Source of the DNA: Nocardioides campestrisoli
Lineage (GTDB): Bacteria; Actinomycetota; Actinomycetes; Propionibacteriales; Nocardioidaceae
DNA length: 64,000 nucleotides
Assembly (NCBI RefSeq): GCF_013624435.2
Contig: NZ_CP061768.1
Span: 1,880,001 to 1,944,000 of the forward strand
Direction of reading: 5' to 3'
Below, piece by piece: positions 41,564 to 49,782 of the stretch. Both the position numbers and the translations under genes were made by a program. The stretch's first letter is position 1. Every line of letters starts with the position of its first letter. The notes under the pieces were generated by a model. That model saw only the letters and a list, made by a program, of their open reading frames with translations, was not told where the DNA came from and ran no database searches.

Positions 41564-42550
41564 TCACCCGGCCGTACCGATCCGGGCGAGCGCGTCCTGG
41601 AACGTCGGCACGTCGAAGCTCCATCCGGCACGCTCCAGCACCTGCGAGGTGCAGTGGCGACCGGTGAGCGCCAGCGCGGGGTCCGAGCCGAGCACCCGGG
41701 CGCCGACCCGGACGGCGAACGCCGGGGCCGGGAGCCCGACCGGGCGGCGGTAGCGGGCGCGCAGCGCGGCCATCATCTCCGCGTTGCGCAGCGGGCGGTC
41801 CGAGGAGGCCACCAGGGGCCCGGAGGGGATGCGGACCCCGGGCACCAGGTCCAGGCAGGCCGCGACCACCCGCAGCCAGTCGTCGACGTGGATCCAGCTG
41901 ATCCACTGGCGCCCCGAGCCGAGGCGGCCGCCCAGGCCCGCCCGGGTCACGCCGGAGAGCCGGGTCAGCAGCGGCGAGCCGGGCTGCAGGACCAACGAGG
42001 TACGCAGCAGCACCCGGTGTGACGTGTGCGCGCCGTCGCTCGCGGCCTCCCAGGGGCGCGCCACGCCGGTCATCTGCGGCAGGCCGGGCTCCGGCAGCGG
42101 GGTGGACTCGGTGATCCGCCGCTCCCCGCCGTCGGACCAGATCGCCGTGGTGGAGGCCTGCACCCAGTGGGCCAGCGGCTCGGCACCGAGCCGGCTGGCC
42201 TGGACCAGCGCGAGCGTGGGCTGCACCCGGGAGTCGAGCAGGAGGCGGGCGTGCGCGTGGGTGGGGGAGCGGTCCACCAGCTCGCCGGCCAGGTTGACCA
42301 CGGCCGTGCGGCTGGGGTCCGCGAGCTCCTCGGCCCAGTCCCCGACGGTCCGGCCGTCCCAGCGCACCTGGCGGTGGCCGAGGTCGGGACTCGGGCGCCG
42401 GGTGAGCACGACCACCTCGTGGCCTTGCTGGGCGAGGTGGTCGGCGAGGGGCCGCCCGAGGCTTCCGGAGCCGCCGGCGATCACGCACTTGAGTGGCTCG
42501 AGTCGCTTGAGCGGCTCGTGCGGTCCAACGGTGGCCGCGGTCTCGTCCAT
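41564..42550 (-). CDS. TIGR01777-family NAD(P)-dependent epimerase-like protein
   Basis: This 328-residue extended SDR protein has the nucleotide-binding IAGGSGSLGRPLADHL, VVNLAGELVDRS, the QASTTAIWSDG segment, and the C-terminal DUF1731 region with HCTSQVLERAGWSF. YfcH/SulA-like members of TIGR01777 have unknown substrates. The ATG at 42550 follows the minus-strand -10 box TAGCCT by 6 nt. Confidence 0.85.
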   Translation of the reverse strand: MDETAATVGPHEPLKRLEPLKCVIAGGSGSLGRPLADHLAQQGHEVVVLTRRPSPDLGHRQVRWDGRTVGDWAEELADPSRTAVVNLAGELVDRSPTHAHARLLLDSRVQPTLALVQASRLGAEPLAHWVQASTTAIWSDGGERRITESTPLPEPGLPQMTGVARPWEAASDGAHTSHRVLLRTSLVLQPGSPLLTRLSGVTRAGLGGRLGSGRQWISWIHVDDWLRVVAACLDLVPGVRIPSGPLVASSDRPLRNAEMMAALRARYRRPVGLPAPAFAVRVGARVLGSDPALALTGRHCTSQVLERAGWSFDVPTFQDALARIGTAG

Positions 42551-42556
42551 GGGCGG

Positions 42557-42562
42557 AGGCTA
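42557..42562 (-). promoter_or_regulatory. -10 box of a leaderless promoter for the TIGR01777 gene
   Basis: On the minus strand TAGCCT ends 6 nt before the ATG at 42550; no ribosome binding site is seen. Confidence 0.5.
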
Positions 42563-42594
42563 GTGCCGGAGGGGCTCGGCGGGGGTCGATCCGC

Positions 42595-43128
42595 TCAGCC
42601 GGTGGTCAGGGTCAGATCCGCCCGGCGCCGGGTCTCGTCCCGGGCGAAGTGGATGTCCTCCTGGTCGGCCCAGGTCAGCCAGTATGGCGCGAAGGCCTCA
42701 CCGTCGCGGGCGATCCCGCGTGCCAGCCGGAGCTCGCGCGGCGCCTCCACCCACACGCACAGGCTCCGGTACGGCGCCGTCAGCCGCGCGCCTGCGCCGA
42801 CGCCTTCGACCACCACGAGCGGAACCGGTGGCACCGGCGTCCACTCGGCGAACCTGCCCGCGTGCCAGTCGTAGCGCCGGTAGCCCGAGGCCCTGCCCGC
42901 CGACAGCGGAGCCAGGACGTGTCCCACGAGCGACGAGATCATCCGGGTGAGACCGCCGTCCCAGCCGTCCAGCAGGTCGTCGAGCTGCACCACCACCGCG
43001 TCGCCCGGCGGGACCGCGGCTGCCAGGTCCGCTGCCAGCGTGCTCTTGCCCGATCCCGACGGGCCGTCCACGCAGACGATCCGGGTGCCGGTGGCGAGCG
43101 CCGGACGGGCGCCGGCGAGCGCGAGCAC
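42595..43128 (-). CDS. uridine kinase-like P-loop NTPase
   Basis: This roughly 177-residue protein has Walker A GPSGSGKST, a following VVQLDDLLDGWDGG loop as in uridine/phosphoribulokinase-like kinases, and VVVEGVGAG as Walker B. The C-terminal half has WADQEDIHFARDETR. It likely phosphorylates a nucleoside or small metabolite. The start is uncertain: the GTG at 43128 is the first standard start in frame after the upstream stop at 43173, but conserved sequence begins soon after it and no clear ribosome binding site exists. Confidence 0.7.
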   Translation of the reverse strand: MLALAGARPALATGTRIVCVDGPSGSGKSTLAADLAAAVPPGDAVVVQLDDLLDGWDGGLTRMISSLVGHVLAPLSAGRASGYRRYDWHAGRFAEWTPVPPVPLVVVEGVGAGARLTAPYRSLCVWVEAPRELRLARGIARDGEAFAPYWLTWADQEDIHFARDETRRRADLTLTTG

Positions 43129-43172
43129 GCGCCCGGGGGTGTCCGCCGTGACCGGCTCCAGGGCGAGGGGCC

Positions 43173-44390
43173 TCAGAACGCCTCGCCCAGGCCGCGGTAG
43201 CTGGAGACGCTGCCGGTGATCTCCCGACCGGAGAGCAGGTGCACGAGCGGGACGTGCTCGAAGAGCTCGCCGGACTTCGCGTGCCGGAACCAGACCAGGT
43301 CGCCGATGGCCAGCGTGTCGGCCGGATGGCCGACCAGCGGGGTCTGTACCTCTCCCGCGCCCTCCAGGGGGGTCAGGCTGAGTCCGGGCGGGCACCAGGG
43401 GAGCGGCTGCCGGTCGGGCCCCGGCGGCCCCGAGGCGACCAGGCCGCCCCCGTGCACGGTGACCGTGCCGGGCGCGGGACGACGGGTGACCGGCACCGCG
43501 AAGAAGGCCGCGGGCCGGGGCCGGAAGGAGCGGTAGTGGTCGAAGAGTCCGGGGACGAGCAGCCCGGAGCCGGCCGCCACCTCGGTGACGTGCGGGTCCT
43601 GCGCGCTGGTCTCGATCGAGCCCGAGCCCCCGGCGTTGAAGAACGCCAACGGGCCGTGGGCAGCGAGCGCCTCGACCACCGCGGCACGGCGCGCCCCCAG
43701 CTGGCGCACCGAGGCCTGCTTCATCCGGCGTACCACCGTGGAGCGGGCTCGTTGGCCCGGGACGTCGTCGGGGACCCCGGCGACCTGCCCCTCGTAGGTC
43801 ATCACGCCGACCAGGCGGAAGCCGTCGCGTCGGGCGACCTCGGCGGCCAGGGCCGAGACCGCGGCGGCGTCGTGGAGCGGCGAGCGCTTGGGCCCCACCC
43901 GGCGCCCCGCGACGTCGAGACCGGCGTCGACGTCGAGCGCCACCCGGACCTGGACGGCCTTGGAGGCGCGCACGGAGTCGACGACGTCGAGGTGGGCCGG
44001 GTCGTCGATCATCAGGCAGACCGCCGCGGCGGTCGACGGGGAGGCGACCAGCTCGGCCAGGGCGGCCCGGTCGACGGTGGGGTAGGCCACGACGACGTCG
44101 TCGCTGATCCCCTGACGGTGCAGCCACAGGGCCTCGCGCAGGGTGTAGGCCAGCACGCCCTGGAACCCGGGGTGGTCGAGCGCGCGGGAGATCAGCGCCG
44201 GGACGCGCAGCGACTTCGACGCGACCCGGATCGGCACGCCGCCGGCACGGGCGGCGAGGTCGGCCGCGTTGGCGTCGAAGGCGTCGAGGTCCACGACCGC
44301 CAGCGGCGTCGGCGGCTGCTCGGGCAGTGCCCGTACGGCGTCGCGCAGCCGTGTCCAGAGCCGGTAGCGGTCCACCAGCCCGTCGGGCAT
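43173..44390 (-). CDS. fold-type III PLP enzyme, D-threonine aldolase / amino acid deaminase family
   Basis: This 405-residue protein has an alanine racemase-like N-terminal barrel with the PLP lysine probably in IRVASKSLRVP, GVMTYEGQVAG and FFNAGGSGSIE at the phosphate site, and a C-terminal D-serine dehydratase-like domain ending RHAKSGELFEHVPLVHLL. Such enzymes cleave or deaminate D-hydroxy amino acids. ATG 44390 overlaps the upstream membrane gene stop by one base (TGATG). Confidence 0.82.
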   Translation of the reverse strand: MPDGLVDRYRLWTRLRDAVRALPEQPPTPLAVVDLDAFDANAADLAARAGGVPIRVASKSLRVPALISRALDHPGFQGVLAYTLREALWLHRQGISDDVVVAYPTVDRAALAELVASPSTAAAVCLMIDDPAHLDVVDSVRASKAVQVRVALDVDAGLDVAGRRVGPKRSPLHDAAAVSALAAEVARRDGFRLVGVMTYEGQVAGVPDDVPGQRARSTVVRRMKQASVRQLGARRAAVVEALAAHGPLAFFNAGGSGSIETSAQDPHVTEVAAGSGLLVPGLFDHYRSFRPRPAAFFAVPVTRRPAPGTVTVHGGGLVASGPPGPDRQPLPWCPPGLSLTPLEGAGEVQTPLVGHPADTLAIGDLVWFRHAKSGELFEHVPLVHLLSGREITGSVSSYRGLGEAF

Positions 44391-44824
44391 CAGGTGATCC
44401 CGCGCTTGCGCAGGAGCGCCTCGATGTCGGCCAGGTCGTCGTCGACGGGAGGCTGGGCCTTGCCGCGACCGGCGGGCGGGACGGCACCAGCCGTCCGGGA
44501 GGGCGGGAGCTGCTTGTCTCCTGCCCCCTGGCGTCCGGCCAGGAAGCCCGCGACGAAGAAGAGCGCCACCGAGAGGCCCGCGAGCCCGATGCCGCTCCAC
44601 ACGACCGGGCTGAGCACCAGGTGGGTGGCCCAGTCGGAGACCGAGCCCGCGATCTCGGTGAACATCTCCAGCGTGCCGGTCAGCCAGGCCGCCGCGGGCA
44701 GCAGCGTGAAGGCCGCGCCGCGGGTGGCGGAGGCCGCGCCTCGGTTGCGCGCAGCCCACCAGGTGTAGATCACGCCGAGCACCGTCAACGTGAGCGCCAG
44801 TGCGCCCCAGGTCACCTCGTCCAT
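44390..44824 (-). CDS. hypothetical membrane protein
   Basis: The protein of about 144 residues starts MDEVTWG and has three hydrophobic segments (ALALTLTVLGVIYTWWAA, FTLLPAAAWLTGTLEMF, WSGIGLAGLSVALFFVAGFLAG), then a Pro-rich stretch and an acidic-basic tail ending DIEALLRKRGIT. I recognise no family. A GTG at 44842 is an alternative start. It is coupled to the PLP enzyme gene downstream and divergent from sseB-like. Confidence 0.65.
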   Translation of the reverse strand: MDEVTWGALALTLTVLGVIYTWWAARNRGAASATRGAAFTLLPAAAWLTGTLEMFTEIAGSVSDWATHLVLSPVVWSGIGLAGLSVALFFVAGFLAGRQGAGDKQLPPSRTAGAVPPAGRGKAQPPVDDDLADIEALLRKRGIT

Positions 44825-44865
44825 CTGCCCAGAATCCCACACCGTTGTCTAGGCTTCCTCCCATC

Positions 44866-45399
44866 ATGGCCGACTCTCCGCGCTTCGACGGCGCCCGCAT
44901 CCTGCAGACCGGCTTCTCCGGCGACACCGGCGAGGCCGACCCGGCGCTCGCAGCCGCGCTCGCCGCCCACGACGGGAGCGCGGCGACCTTCGCCCCGGTG
45001 GTCGCGGCCCTGGCCGGCGCGCGGCTCCTGGTCCCGGTGGTGGCGGTGCTGGGGGAGGTGGAGGTCGACGAGGCGGGACTGGCCCACGACAAGTCCAGCG
45101 ACATGGCGGCCGTCCTGCTCACCGGCGCCGACGGTCGTACGGCGCTCCTCGCCTTCACCTCCACCGAGAACCTCGCCCGCTGGAACCCCGAGGCCCGTCC
45201 GGTTCCGGTGACCGCCGAGACCGCGGCGCTCAGTGCGGTGCAGGAAGGCGCGGCCGCCCTCGTGGTCGACGTCGCCGGACCCCATCCGCTGGCCCTCGAG
45301 GGGCAGGAGCTGGAGGCGTTCGCCGCCGGCTGGCAGCTGGTCCAGGTCGACGACCGCTGGGGCTGGCTCCGGCCCGCCGACGACTCCGGCGACTCGTGA
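44866..45399 (+). CDS. SseB family protein
   Basis: This 177-residue protein matches the SseB N-terminal domain family: LLVPVVAVLGEVEVDEAG, the DMAAVLLTGADGRTALLAFTS core with LARWNPEARPVPV, and ALVVDVAGPHPLALEGQELEAFAAG. Actinobacterial members lie next to infC, as here, and have no proven function. ATG 44866 follows TAGGCT (44850-44855) by 10 nt. It ends 20 nt before a perfect hairpin. Confidence 0.82.
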   Translation: MADSPRFDGARILQTGFSGDTGEADPALAAALAAHDGSAATFAPVVAALAGARLLVPVVAVLGEVEVDEAGLAHDKSSDMAAVLLTGADGRTALLAFTSTENLARWNPEARPVPVTAETAALSAVQEGAAALVVDVAGPHPLALEGQELEAFAAGWQLVQVDDRWGWLRPADDSGDS

Positions 45400-45419
45400 C
45401 CACCCGATTCGCGCCGTGG

Positions 45420-45440
45420 GGAATGCTCCGGTAGCATTCC
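45420..45440 (+). terminator. perfect hairpin after the sseB-like gene
   Basis: GGAATGCT-CCGGT-AGCATTCC is a perfect 8-bp stem with a 5-nt loop, less GC-rich than its surroundings. No T-run follows, so it may be a U-less terminator or the first element of the infC leader. Confidence 0.45.
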
Positions 45441-45680
45441 AGTGTTGACCGATGTGTCCGGCATTCGCCGGTCGCATCACAAGCGGAGGCTTGCAAGACG
45501 TCTCCCACCCGCACCGGCCGCACGAGGTCGTCGGGTCCGGTCACGGAACGGTCCCACGGGTCCGATTCCGGAGTGTTTCCCAGGTGCTGGGGGATGCGTC
45601 TGACTGGCTTCCGCTTGGAACGAGCGGGGGCCATCGTCCATTTCGGAGACGTTGTCCCGCATCAGACCACTGGAGGACTC
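45441..45680 (+). other. infC leader region, no gene
   Basis: These 240 bp contain no convincing protein. TTGACC at 45445-45450 could be a -35 box. CCGGC-ATTC-GCCGG (45458-45471) forms a small hairpin. The length suggests a structured 5' leader for the IF3-L35-L20 operon, which is autoregulated in several bacteria, but I see no specific known leader motif. The ribosome binding site GGAGGA is at its end. Confidence 0.4.
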
Positions 45681-46361
45681 ATCAGCACAGAGCTGCGTAT
45701 CAACGACCGGATCCGGGTTCCCGAGGTCCGTCTCGTTGGACCGAACGGCGAGACGGTCGGCATCGTTCCGACCGACCAGGCACTGAAGCTTGCCCAGGAG
45801 GCGGACCTCGACCTCGTCGAGATCGCGCCCCAGGGCCGCCCGCCCGTCTGCAAGCTCATGGACTACGGGAAGTTCAAGTACGAGAACGCCCAGAAGGCCC
45901 GTGAGGCACGGCGGAACCAGACGAACGTGATCATCAAGGAGATGAAGCTTCGTCCCAAGATCGACGCGCACGACTACGAGACGAAGAAGGGCCACGTGGT
46001 CCGCTTCCTCCGTGCCGGCGACAAGGTCAAGATCACGATCATGTTCCGCGGCCGCGAGCAGCACCGCCCCGAGCTGGGTTTCCGTCTGCTGCAGAAGCTG
46101 GCGGAGGACGTCCAGGAGCTCGGCTTCGTCGAGTCGTCGCCCAAGCAGGACGGGCGCAACATGATCATGGTGCTCGGGCCGAACAAGAAGAAGGCCGACG
46201 CCAAGGTCGAGATGCAGGCGGAGAAGGAGACCAAGGCCGCCGAGCGGGCCGCCGCCGAGGCCGAGGAGCGCGCCGCGTTCGCACCCGAGGCAGGTCGCAA
46301 GGTCGCGCAGAAGAAGGAGCGCGGCCGCTCGGAGAACCTCGACCCCGAGATCGAGGCCTGA
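45681..46361 (+). CDS. infC: translation initiation factor IF-3 (AUC start)
   Basis: This 226-residue protein keeps ribosomal subunits apart and checks start codons. The N-domain begins [20 protein letters not shown]; the linker [13 protein letters not shown] and the C-domain [21 protein letters not shown]... with [12 protein letters not shown] are typical. The C-terminus has an extra charged tail of about 50 residues, as in other actinobacteria. No ATG, GTG or TTG gives the family N-terminus; ATC at 45681 does and has GGAGGACTC before it. Non-canonical AUU/AUC starts are the basis of infC autoregulation. Confidence 0.93.
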   Translation: MSTELRINDRIRVPEVRLVGPNGETVGIVPTDQALKLAQEADLDLVEIAPQGRPPVCKLMDYGKFKYENAQKAREARRNQTNVIIKEMKLRPKIDAHDYETKKGHVVRFLRAGDKVKITIMFRGREQHRPELGFRLLQKLAEDVQELGFVESSPKQDGRNMIMVLGPNKKKADAKVEMQAEKETKAAERAAAEAEERAAFAPEAGRKVAQKKERGRSENLDPEIEA

Positions 46362-46424
46362 CCCACCACGTACTGCGGCGGCCCGACGGTCGTCGTACGC
46401 ACCACGAGAAGAGAGAGCATCGAC

Positions 46425-46619
46425 ATGCCCAAGAACAAGAGCCACTCCGGTGCCGGCAAGCGCTTCCGCGTGACCGGTTCGGGCAAGATCCTGCGCGAGA
46501 AGGCGGGCAAGCGCCACAACCTGGAGAAGAAGGCCTCCAAGGTCACGCGCCGGATGACCGGCACCACCGAGGTCGCCAAGGCCGACGTCCCGCGTGCCAA
46601 GAAGATGCTGGGTCTCTGA
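46425..46619 (+). CDS. rpmI: 50S ribosomal protein L35
   Basis: This 64-residue basic protein is complete: [20 protein letters not shown] at the N-terminus and [13 protein letters not shown]...KKMLGL at the C-terminus. It lies between infC and rplT, with a GAGAGAG ribosome binding site. Confidence 0.97.
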   Translation: MPKNKSHSGAGKRFRVTGSGKILREKAGKRHNLEKKASKVTRRMTGTTEVAKADVPRAKKMLGL

Positions 46620-46642
46620 TCCCTCTTCGCCCCCTCACACTT

Positions 46643-46666
46643 CCTCCCGGCCCACTGGTCGGGAGG
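46643..46666 (+). promoter_or_regulatory. stem-loop between rpmI and rplT
   Basis: CCTCCCGGCC (46643-46652) pairs with GGTCGGGAGG (46657-46666) around a CACT loop, with one G-U pair. It ends 24 nt before rplT, just upstream of AAGGAG. It may be an L20/L35 translational control element or an mRNA-stability hairpin. Confidence 0.45.
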
Positions 46667-46690
46667 GCAGACAGCTACAAGGAGTAAGAA

Positions 46691-47074
46691 ATGGCACGCG
46701 TCAAGCGGGCAGTCAACGCCCAGAAGAAGCGCCGGGTCGTCCTGGAGCGCGCCTCCGGTTACCGCGGTCAGCGCTCGCGCCTGTACCGCAAGGCCAAGGA
46801 GCAGGTCACCCACTCGCTGGTCTACAGCTACAACGACCGCCGCAAGAACAAGGGCAACTTCCGCAAGCTCTGGATCCAGCGGATCAACGCCGCGGCCCGA
46901 GCCAACGGCATGACGTACAACCGCTTCATCCAGGGTCTCAACCTGGCCGGCGTCGAGGTCGACCGGAAGATCCTCGCGGAGCTCGCCGTCAACGACGCCC
47001 CGGCGTTCGCCGCTCTCGTCGAGACGGCCAAGGCCGCCCTCCCCGAGGACGTCAACGCCCCCAAGGCCTCCTGA
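46691..47074 (+). CDS. rplT: 50S ribosomal protein L20
   Basis: This 127-residue protein, [15 protein letters not shown]... with [15 protein letters not shown] and [16 protein letters not shown], binds 23S rRNA early in assembly and in some bacteria represses its own operon. AAGGAG is 6 nt upstream. The mRNA probably ends at the hairpin at 47137-47171. Confidence 0.97.
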   Translation: MARVKRAVNAQKKRRVVLERASGYRGQRSRLYRKAKEQVTHSLVYSYNDRRKNKGNFRKLWIQRINAAARANGMTYNRFIQGLNLAGVEVDRKILAELAVNDAPAFAALVETAKAALPEDVNAPKAS

Positions 47075-47082
47075 CTCCTCTC

Positions 47083-47880
47083 GTGGACGCTCCTCTGTCC
47101 GCGGGCAACGCCCGCGTGAAAGAGGCGAGGAAGCTCAGCCGCCGCTCGGTACGTACCGAGCGGCGGCTTTTCCTTGCCGACGGCCCGAAGGCGGTCGAGG
47201 GCGCGCTGGAGCAGCCGGACCGCGTGCTCGAGGTCTTCGTCACCGCGGCGGCCGCCGAGCAGCACGCCGAGCTCCTCGCGCCCGCGCCGCGGGTGACGGT
47301 GGTCGAGGACCGCGCACTGGCGGGGCTGTCGGACTCCGTGACCCCCGCCGGGCTCGTGGCGGTCTGCCGCTTCCTGGACGTCCCCCTGGACCGGGCGCTC
47401 GCGGAGCTGCCGGACGGTCCTCGCCTGGTCACGATCTGCCTGGACGTCCGGGACCCCGGGAACGCCGGCACGGTCATCCGCACCAGCGACGCGGCCGGGG
47501 CGGACCTGGTCGTGCTCGCCGGGCACTCGGTCGACGCCTACAACCCCAAGACCGTCCGCGCGACGGTGGGCAGCCTGTTCCACCTCCCCGTCGTGGTCGC
47601 TCCCGACCTCGACGAGGTGCTCGCCACCTTGCAGGCGGCCGGCCTCACCGTGCTCGCCGCCGACGGGGGCGGCACCGACGACCTCTTCACCACCGACCTG
47701 TCCGGGCCCACGGCCTGGCTCTTCGGCAACGAGGCGCACGGGCTGCCCGACGAGGTCGCCGCCCTGGCCGACCGCCGGGTCTCCATCCCGATCCACGGAC
47801 GGGCCGAGAGCCTCAACCTGGCCACCGCGGCGGCCGTCTGCCTCTACGCCAGCGCCGCCGCGCAGCGACCCTCCGCGTGA
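47083..47880 (+). CDS. TrmH (SpoU) family rRNA methyltransferase
   Basis: This 265-residue SPOUT enzyme 2'-O-methylates RNA. The N-terminal substrate-binding domain contains NARVKEARKLSRRSVRTERR and FLADGPKAVEGAL; the knot domain shows DVRDPGNAGTVIRTSDAAGAD, FGNEAHGLPDE and IPIHGRAESLNLATAAAVCLY (motif 3 with SLN). GTG 47083, 8 nt after rplT, is required to include the conserved N-terminal domain. In streptomycetes the same place is held by a TsnR-like methyltransferase. A perfect terminator-like palindrome lies within its first 30 codons. Confidence 0.9.
   Translation: MDAPLSAGNARVKEARKLSRRSVRTERRLFLADGPKAVEGALEQPDRVLEVFVTAAAAEQHAELLAPAPRVTVVEDRALAGLSDSVTPAGLVAVCRFLDVPLDRALAELPDGPRLVTICLDVRDPGNAGTVIRTSDAAGADLVVLAGHSVDAYNPKTVRATVGSLFHLPVVVAPDLDEVLATLQAAGLTVLAADGGGTDDLFTTDLSGPTAWLFGNEAHGLPDEVAALADRRVSIPIHGRAESLNLATAAAVCLYASAAAQRPSA
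47137..47171 (+). terminator. perfect 32-nt palindrome plus T-run inside the methyltransferase gene
   Basis: The half 47137-47152 (AGCCGCCGCTCGGTAC) is followed immediately by its exact reverse complement 47153-47168, then TTT to 47171. As RNA this is a 13-14 bp GC stem with a 4-6 nt loop and a U-tract, the best intrinsic terminator in the window. It lies 63 nt after the rplT stop and encodes SRRSVRTERRLF of the next protein, so it probably ends the infC-rpmI-rplT mRNA inside a coding region. Confidence 0.85.
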
Positions 47881-48947
47881 GCGAGGAGCACGGTCGCTAC
47901 ATTGCGCGGATGAGCGACGACGTCTTGGACCTCTTGCCGGACGGTGTGGTGCTCGCCGACGCCGAGGGGACCGTGCTCGCGGTCAACCGGAGCGCGGCCG
48001 CCCTGCTGGGCTGTGCCGACGGGGTGGGGCGACCCCTGGCCCAGGTGCTCACCCTGGTCGACCAGAGCGGCCGCGACTGGGTCAGCACGAACTGCCCCTT
48101 CGCGGGGCTCGGCACCCGGACCGGGGTGCCCGAGCAGTCCTGGATCCTGCCGAACGGGAACGAGGTGCTGGTCAACGCGCGGCTGACCCGTCCGCACCCG
48201 CACGCCCCCGTGGAGCACGTCGCCGTCTGCCTGCGCAGTGGCCGTGGCCGGGCCAGGCTGGACCGTGAGCGCTCGGACCTCGTGGCCACCGTGGCGCACG
48301 AGCTGCGCTCCCCGCTGACCGGCGTCAAGGGATTCGTCCAGGCGATGCTCAACCGGTGGGACCTGCTCAGCGACGAGCAGAAGAAGCTGATGCTCACCAC
48401 GGTGAACGCGGACGCCGACCGGCTGGCGCGGCTGATCGCCGAGCTGCTGGACGTGGCCCGGATCGACACCGGGCGGCTCAGCCTCTACCCCCGCGAGGTG
48501 GACGGCGCGATGCTGGTGCGCCGGGTGGTCGGCTCCGTCCAGGCCGCGACGTCGCGGCCGCTGGAGCTCGAGGTCGACGAGGGCCCGGGGGAGATCTTCG
48601 CCGACCCCGACAAGTTCACCCAGGTGGTCACCAACCTGGTGGAGAACGCCGTACGGCACGGCGAGGGGACGGTCCGCGTGACTCTGGGGCGGGTCAGCGA
48701 CGCCGCGGGACGACCCGGCGCCTCGCTGGTGGTCACCGACGAGGGGGAGGGGATCCCCGAGGACCTGCGCCGCCGGGTGCTGACCAAGTTCTGGACCTCC
48801 GGTGCCGCCGGCGGCTCGGGTCTCGGCATGTACATCGCCCACGGGCTCACCCGCGCGCACGGCGGGCAGCTCAGCATCGACGACCGGCCCGGCGGCGGGG
48901 CCCGGATCACCGTGGAGTGGCCGGTCGAGGACCGGCGTCCGGACTGA
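47877..48947 (+). CDS. soluble PAS-domain sensor histidine kinase
   Basis: This 356-residue kinase has no membrane segment. A PAS-like domain (residues about 12-120, LLPDGVVLADAEGTVLAVN) is followed by HisKA with His141 in VATVAHELRSPLTG and a HATPase domain (VVTNLVENAVRHGEG, DEGEGIPEDL, GGSGLGMYIA). A PAS kinase between the methyltransferase and pheS genes is conserved in streptomycetes, where it lacks an adjacent response regulator. It overlaps the methyltransferase gene (GTGA). The signal is unknown. Confidence 0.9.
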   Translation: MSEEHGRYIARMSDDVLDLLPDGVVLADAEGTVLAVNRSAAALLGCADGVGRPLAQVLTLVDQSGRDWVSTNCPFAGLGTRTGVPEQSWILPNGNEVLVNARLTRPHPHAPVEHVAVCLRSGRGRARLDRERSDLVATVAHELRSPLTGVKGFVQAMLNRWDLLSDEQKKLMLTTVNADADRLARLIAELLDVARIDTGRLSLYPREVDGAMLVRRVVGSVQAATSRPLELEVDEGPGEIFADPDKFTQVVTNLVENAVRHGEGTVRVTLGRVSDAAGRPGASLVVTDEGEGIPEDLRRRVLTKFWTSGAAGGSGLGMYIAHGLTRAHGGQLSIDDRPGGGARITVEWPVEDRRPD

Positions 48948-49050
48948 TCCGGCCCGGCTGCTCCCACCGGACTGGTCGCGGGGACCGGTCCCCGCGGCAC
49001 CTACACCGAACCTTCACGAGTTGCTGGCACCTCCTGCGCCCTCCCGCTCC

Positions 49051-49056
49051 TAGGGT
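49051..49056 (+). promoter_or_regulatory. -10 box of a leaderless promoter for the response regulator
   Basis: TAGGGT ends 6 nt before the ATG at 49063, so the two-component pair has its own leaderless transcript. Confidence 0.5.
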
Positions 49057-49062
49057 CGTGCC

Positions 49063-49782
49063 ATGGCGACCCCCGGACCCGCGAGCAGAGCCCGTCGACT
49101 GGTGCTGGTGGTCGAGGACGACCCTGCGATCAACCAGGCCGTTACCGACAGGTTGGCGGCCGAGGGGTACGAGGTGCTCCGCGCTTTCGACGGCCCTTCC
49201 GCCGTCGAGCTGGCGCTGAGCCGCCCGCCCGACGTCGTCGTCCTCGACGTGATGCTCCCCGGGTACGACGGGCACGAGGTCTGCCGCCGTCTCCAGGCGC
49301 AGCGCCCGGTCCCGGTGCTGATGCTCACCGCCCGCGACGACGAGGCCGACGTCCTGGTCGGGCTCGGGGTGGGTGCCGACGACTACCTGACCAAGCCGTT
49401 CCGGATGCGTGAGCTCGTCGCCCGGGTGGCGGCGCTGCTGCGCCGGGTCGAGCGCGCGGCCGAGCTCGTCCGGGGTCAGGACGGTGCCGCGCTCCTGCTC
49501 GGGGACCTGCAGGTGGAGCCGGCCACGCGGCGCGTCGTGGTCGCCGGCGCGGAGGTCCACCTGACTCCCACGGAGTTCGACCTGCTGGTCTGCCTGGCCG
49601 AGGAGCCGGGTCGGGTGCTGAGCCGGGACCAGCTGCTGGCGCGGGTCTGGGACTGGCCGGGGGCCTCGGGGACCCGCACGGTCGACAGCCACGTGAAGGC
49701 GCTGCGGGCGAAGATCGGGGTCCACCGCATCCGCACGGTGCACGGCGTCGGCTACGCGCTCGAGCGCGGGACGCTCTCGTGA
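49063..49782 (+). CDS. OmpR/PhoB-family response regulator
   Basis: This 239-residue regulator has a receiver domain with acidic pocket EDD, phospho-acceptor Asp62 in VVLDVMLPGYDG and Lys111 in YLTKPF, then a winged-helix DNA-binding domain (LTPTEFDLLVCLAEEPGRVLSRDQLL...VDSHVKALRAKIG). It overlaps the following kinase gene by 4 nt, so the two form a pair. Targets are unknown. Confidence 0.95.
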   Translation: MATPGPASRARRLVLVVEDDPAINQAVTDRLAAEGYEVLRAFDGPSAVELALSRPPDVVVLDVMLPGYDGHEVCRRLQAQRPVPVLMLTARDDEADVLVGLGVGADDYLTKPFRMRELVARVAALLRRVERAAELVRGQDGAALLLGDLQVEPATRRVVVAGAEVHLTPTEFDLLVCLAEEPGRVLSRDQLLARVWDWPGASGTRTVDSHVKALRAKIGVHRIRTVHGVGYALERGTLS

